60,116 nucleotides of DNA from Thermoplasmata archaeon (GTDB lineage: Archaea > Thermoplasmatota > Thermoplasmata > Methanomassiliicoccales > Methanomethylophilaceae), in NCBI GenBank assembly GCA_015063225.1, contig SUSU01000007.1, forward strand, positions 1-60,116, read 5' to 3'. The notes beneath the pieces were generated by a model, which was given only the letters and a program-made list of their open reading frames with translations, did no database searches and was not told the DNA's origin. Numbering within the stretch: position 1 is the first letter of the stretch; the number at the start of each line of letters is the position of its first letter. Both the position numbers and the translations under genes were made by a program. Below, one piece after another: positions 59,954-60,116 of this stretch.

Positions 59954-60116
59954 CTATCGGATGGGGTTAGTTGATCGGATGATGTTCGATAAGGCAGCAA
60001 CTATTACGGCGATGTGTTCCTCAGCCGTTACCTGTGCGGTTTTACCTGCATTCGAGCCCTGTGGATGTTGCATTTTTTCGGCGGCCGGCGCCACCAGCCA
60101 ACCTGGTAAGACAGAG
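59954..60116 (-). CDS. Possible C-terminal part of an ORF running past the window edge
   Basis: The minus strand stays open from the window edge to a TAG at 59954 for about 53 codons, ending VTAEEHIAVIVAALSNII and RSTNPIR. The EE-x-IAVI-x-AA pattern recalls the C-terminus of sodium-pump decarboxylase gamma subunits, but this is weak, and the TAG would be an exception in this window. Start and most of the gene are outside. Could be noncoding. Confidence 0.28.
   Translation of the reverse strand, partial: SVLPGWLVAPAAEKMQHPQGSNAGKTAQVTAEEHIAVIVAALSNIIRSTNPIR

Noticed and set aside
1..60116. CRISPR array or cas genes
   Set aside because: No equal-spaced direct repeats with unique spacers and no cas homologue were found; the CARF-like regulator at 40337 is alone.
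60080..60116. tRNA-like start at the right edge (CCAGCCAACCTGGTAAGA)
   Set aside because: A D-loop-like CCTGGTAA is present, but the required T8 and a plausible acceptor arm are missing and the sequence ends.

Overview
The window is GC-rich archaeal chromosome. The S10/spc-type ribosomal cluster has archaeal content (eS4, eL32, eL19, aIF1, RNase P component 1), and aRF1, archaeal SecY, PurP and archaeosine/methanopterin-type genes are present. Genes start with TATA boxes and mostly either are leaderless or have GGTGA-type ribosome sites. Loss of adk, eL34 and eL14 around secY, a fused cytidylate kinase-Cbf5 gene, a DUF5611 gene, a giant adhesin-like protein, and the absence of TAG as a stop in every confident gene all point to Thermoplasmata, most likely a gut-type Methanomassiliicoccales methanogen (inference; no marker such as mcrA or 16S rRNA lies in the window).

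Layout. 1-5985: initiator tRNA-Met, SCP2 and RNase HII genes, MptA, a TPD-family nuclease, a CoA-disulfide-reductase-like flavoprotein, the archaeosine radical SAM enzyme and DUF5611. 5986-18058: a structured leader, then 24 translation genes from uL3 to uL15, mostly coupled by ATGA or TGATG overlaps and closed by a strong hairpin. 18069-23400: secY with its own promoter, an EMC3/Oxa1-like insertase, Cmk-Cbf5, and two unknown genes. 23404-32875: translation and nucleotide genes (TrpS, PheS, DtdA, UMP kinase, aRF1, ArgS) plus a winged-helix/TPR regulator and an acetyltransferase.

32985-42550: small membrane protein, secreted anchored protein, PurP, an MgtE-type transporter, a rubredoxin-glutamate synthase fusion, two PhoU-TrkA_C proteins, FluC, tRNA-Gln, a winged-helix protein, a MazG-like enzyme and an acyltransferase. 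42749-52387: one gene for a 3212-residue surface protein made of about 25 beta-helix rungs, a PI-PLC-like domain with the catalytic histidines retained, InlB/Flg_new repeats and Ig/MBG-like repeats, anchored by a C-terminal helix. 52668-56517: a probable integrated element: tyrosine recombinase, P-loop ATPase, a 44-residue ORF, three ribbon-helix-helix (RHH) type proteins, a perfect palindromic operator and tandem hairpins. 56535-60116: an AAA-ATPase/PD-(D/E)XK protein, a zinc-ribbon protein, 11-bp repeats, a winged-helix protein and a possible partial ORF at the edge.

The most notable leads are the surface protein with its PI-PLC-like domain, the small integrative element with its layered control signals, long alternating purine-pyrimidine tracts found next to TATA boxes of housekeeping genes, the Cmk-Cbf5 fusion, and the complete avoidance of TAG.
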